Assembly: GCA_043801935.1 (NCBI GenBank)
Contig: JAZDLO010000103.1
Coordinates: forward strand, 1-7,521
Source: JAZDLO01 sp043801935
Lineage (GTDB): Bacteria; Actinomycetota; Thermoleophilia; RBG-16-64-13
Length of the DNA: 7,521 nucleotides
Reading direction: 5' to 3'
The notes under the pieces were generated by a model. That model did not search any database. It was not told the origin of the DNA and worked only from the letters and a program-made list of their open reading frames with translations. The position numbers and the translations under genes are program-made. This document shows, piece after piece, positions 6,920-7,521 of this stretch; within the stretch, counting starts at the first letter, position 1, and the number at the start of each line of letters is the position of its first letter.

Positions 6920-6937
6920 ATCACGAGACCTCGTGAT
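6920..6937. promoter_or_regulatory. Perfect 8+8 inverted repeat, candidate operator upstream of the hydrolase gene
   Basis: ATCACGAG (6920-6927), two bases, then CTCGTGAT (6930-6937). The short spacer and exact symmetry fit binding by a dimeric regulator better than an RNA terminator, though as RNA it could form a 7-pair stem with a GACC loop. No T run follows, so it does not look like an intrinsic terminator for the transporter operon. It ends 38 bases before the hydrolase ATG, a normal place for an operator. No regulator gene is in the window. Confidence 0.45.
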
Positions 6938-6961
6938 GGTTTCGGGCGAGCACGGACCGAC

Positions 6962-6968
6962 AGAGGGG
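6962..6968 (+). promoter_or_regulatory. Ribosome binding site for the hydrolase gene
   Basis: AGAGGGG ends 7 bases before the ATG at 6976 and supports that start over later in-frame ATGs (for example the one at 7075). Confidence 0.6.
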
Positions 6969-6975
6969 CAACAAC

Positions 6976-7521
6976 ATGGCTCTTCAACCTTACGAAATAG
7001 TCTTCACCGAAGCCGTCCCACCCGTTGAAGGGGGATATCCCGGGCTGAGCCCTCGCACAGAGAATAAAGAGGGCATGATCATCGAGTACGATGTCGCGGT
7101 GCCAATGCGTGACGGGGTCAAGATCTACATCGATGTGTTTCGTCCGGAAAGTCCCGGCCGGTACCCCCCCATCATCGCGTGGGGCCCGTATGGCAAGCAC
7201 GGTCGCGTAAAGTATTGGCATATCGGAAACACCGGCCTGAACGACGAGGATTTCAACGAGTTCACCAGGTTCGAGGCGGCCGATCCGCTCTATTGGACTC
7301 GCAATGGTTACGCGATCATCAACGCCGACCAACGGGGCAGTTGGGGTTCCGAAGGCGATCTGACCTTCATGAGTCCGCAAGAAGTCGAAGACATTTATGA
7401 TCTCATCGAATGGGCCGGCACCCAAAGCTGGAGCAATGGGAGGGTCGGTATGCACGGGGTCTCCTACCTCGCCTGGAGCCAGTGGAAGGTCGCGGCGGCC
7501 AACCCTCCGCACCTGGCGGCG
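6976..7521 (+). CDS. CocE/NonD-type alpha/beta hydrolase (peptidase S15-like), 3' end cut by window
   Basis: An uninterrupted frame of 182 codons runs off the right edge; full members are about 550-700 residues, so roughly a third is present. Family marks in order: the MRDGVKIYIDVFRP strand pair (about residues 44-57), the oxyanion-hole tyrosine in WGPYGK (Y72), NADQRGSWGSEG (116-127, the usual D-x-RG-x-G-x-S-x-G region), the EVEDIYDLIEW helix, and the nucleophile elbow GMHGVSYLAW with S163 as the expected catalytic serine. The catalytic Asp and His lie beyond the window. Such enzymes hydrolyse esters, amides or X-Pro peptide bonds; the family does not fix the substrate. There is no signal peptide at the start chosen, so it is probably cytoplasmic. 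The 99-base gap with an operator-like dyad suggests its own promoter, though it may also be read through from the importer genes. Confidence 0.88.
   Translation, partial: MALQPYEIVFTEAVPPVEGGYPGLSPRTENKEGMIIEYDVAVPMRDGVKIYIDVFRPESPGRYPPIIAWGPYGKHGRVKYWHIGNTGLNDEDFNEFTRFEAADPLYWTRNGYAIINADQRGSWGSEGDLTFMSPQEVEDIYDLIEWAGTQSWSNGRVGMHGVSYLAWSQWKVAAANPPHLAA

Noticed and set aside
6811..7512. 233-codon minus-strand open frame at the right edge
   Set aside because: It lies opposite the CocE-like hydrolase, whose plus-strand frame shows family motifs in order; the minus frame shows none.

Overview
This window appears to come from a GC-rich bacterium, most likely an anaerobic or facultatively anaerobic actinobacterium. 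That reading rests on three things: GC-rich codon use, a twin-arginine lipoprotein signal followed by a Thr/Ala/Gly-rich linker on the solute-binding protein, and a corrinoid (B12) methyl-transfer gene pair typical of anaerobic methyl metabolism. The lineage is an inference; no rRNA or marker gene is present. All seven intact or edge-cut genes lie on the + strand and are tightly packed.

Layout. Bases 1-630 hold the end of a corrinoid-binding protein gene whose true start is probably left of the window. Two bases later comes a 444-residue uroporphyrinogen-decarboxylase-fold protein (633-1967), of the kind that moves methyl groups to or from such corrinoid proteins. The 127-base gap that follows is not plain spacer: 1970-2005 closely matches the last codons of the upstream corrinoid gene and looks like the scar of a second copy. 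Then comes a complete high-affinity ABC importer of the branched-chain amino acid (Liv/HAAT) type: binding lipoprotein (2095-3513), a strong GNRA-capped hairpin (3561-3594), two permeases (3645-4508 and 4511-5461) and two ATPases (5448-6185 and 6172-6876). The last two junctions each overlap by exactly 14 bases. A 99-base gap with a perfect 8+8 dyad (6920-6937) precedes the start of a CocE/NonD-type alpha/beta hydrolase (6976 to the right edge, incomplete).

How the genes may work together (inference). A binding-protein-dependent importer sits between a corrinoid methyltransferase pair and an esterase/acylase-like hydrolase. This suggests a catabolic locus that imports a small organic solute, removes a methyl group onto cob(I)alamin and/or hydrolyses an ester or amide bond. 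The Liv family also imports aromatic acids, amides and other non-amino-acid solutes, so the substrate cannot be read from sequence. The corrinoid-reducing activase and the second methyltransferase that such a pathway needs are not in the window.

Most noteworthy are the corrinoid-gene remnant, the loss of the usual zinc-ligand residues in the UroD-like protein, and the linkage of methyl transfer, uptake and hydrolysis. I see no tRNA, rRNA, CRISPR array, insertion sequence or phage gene.
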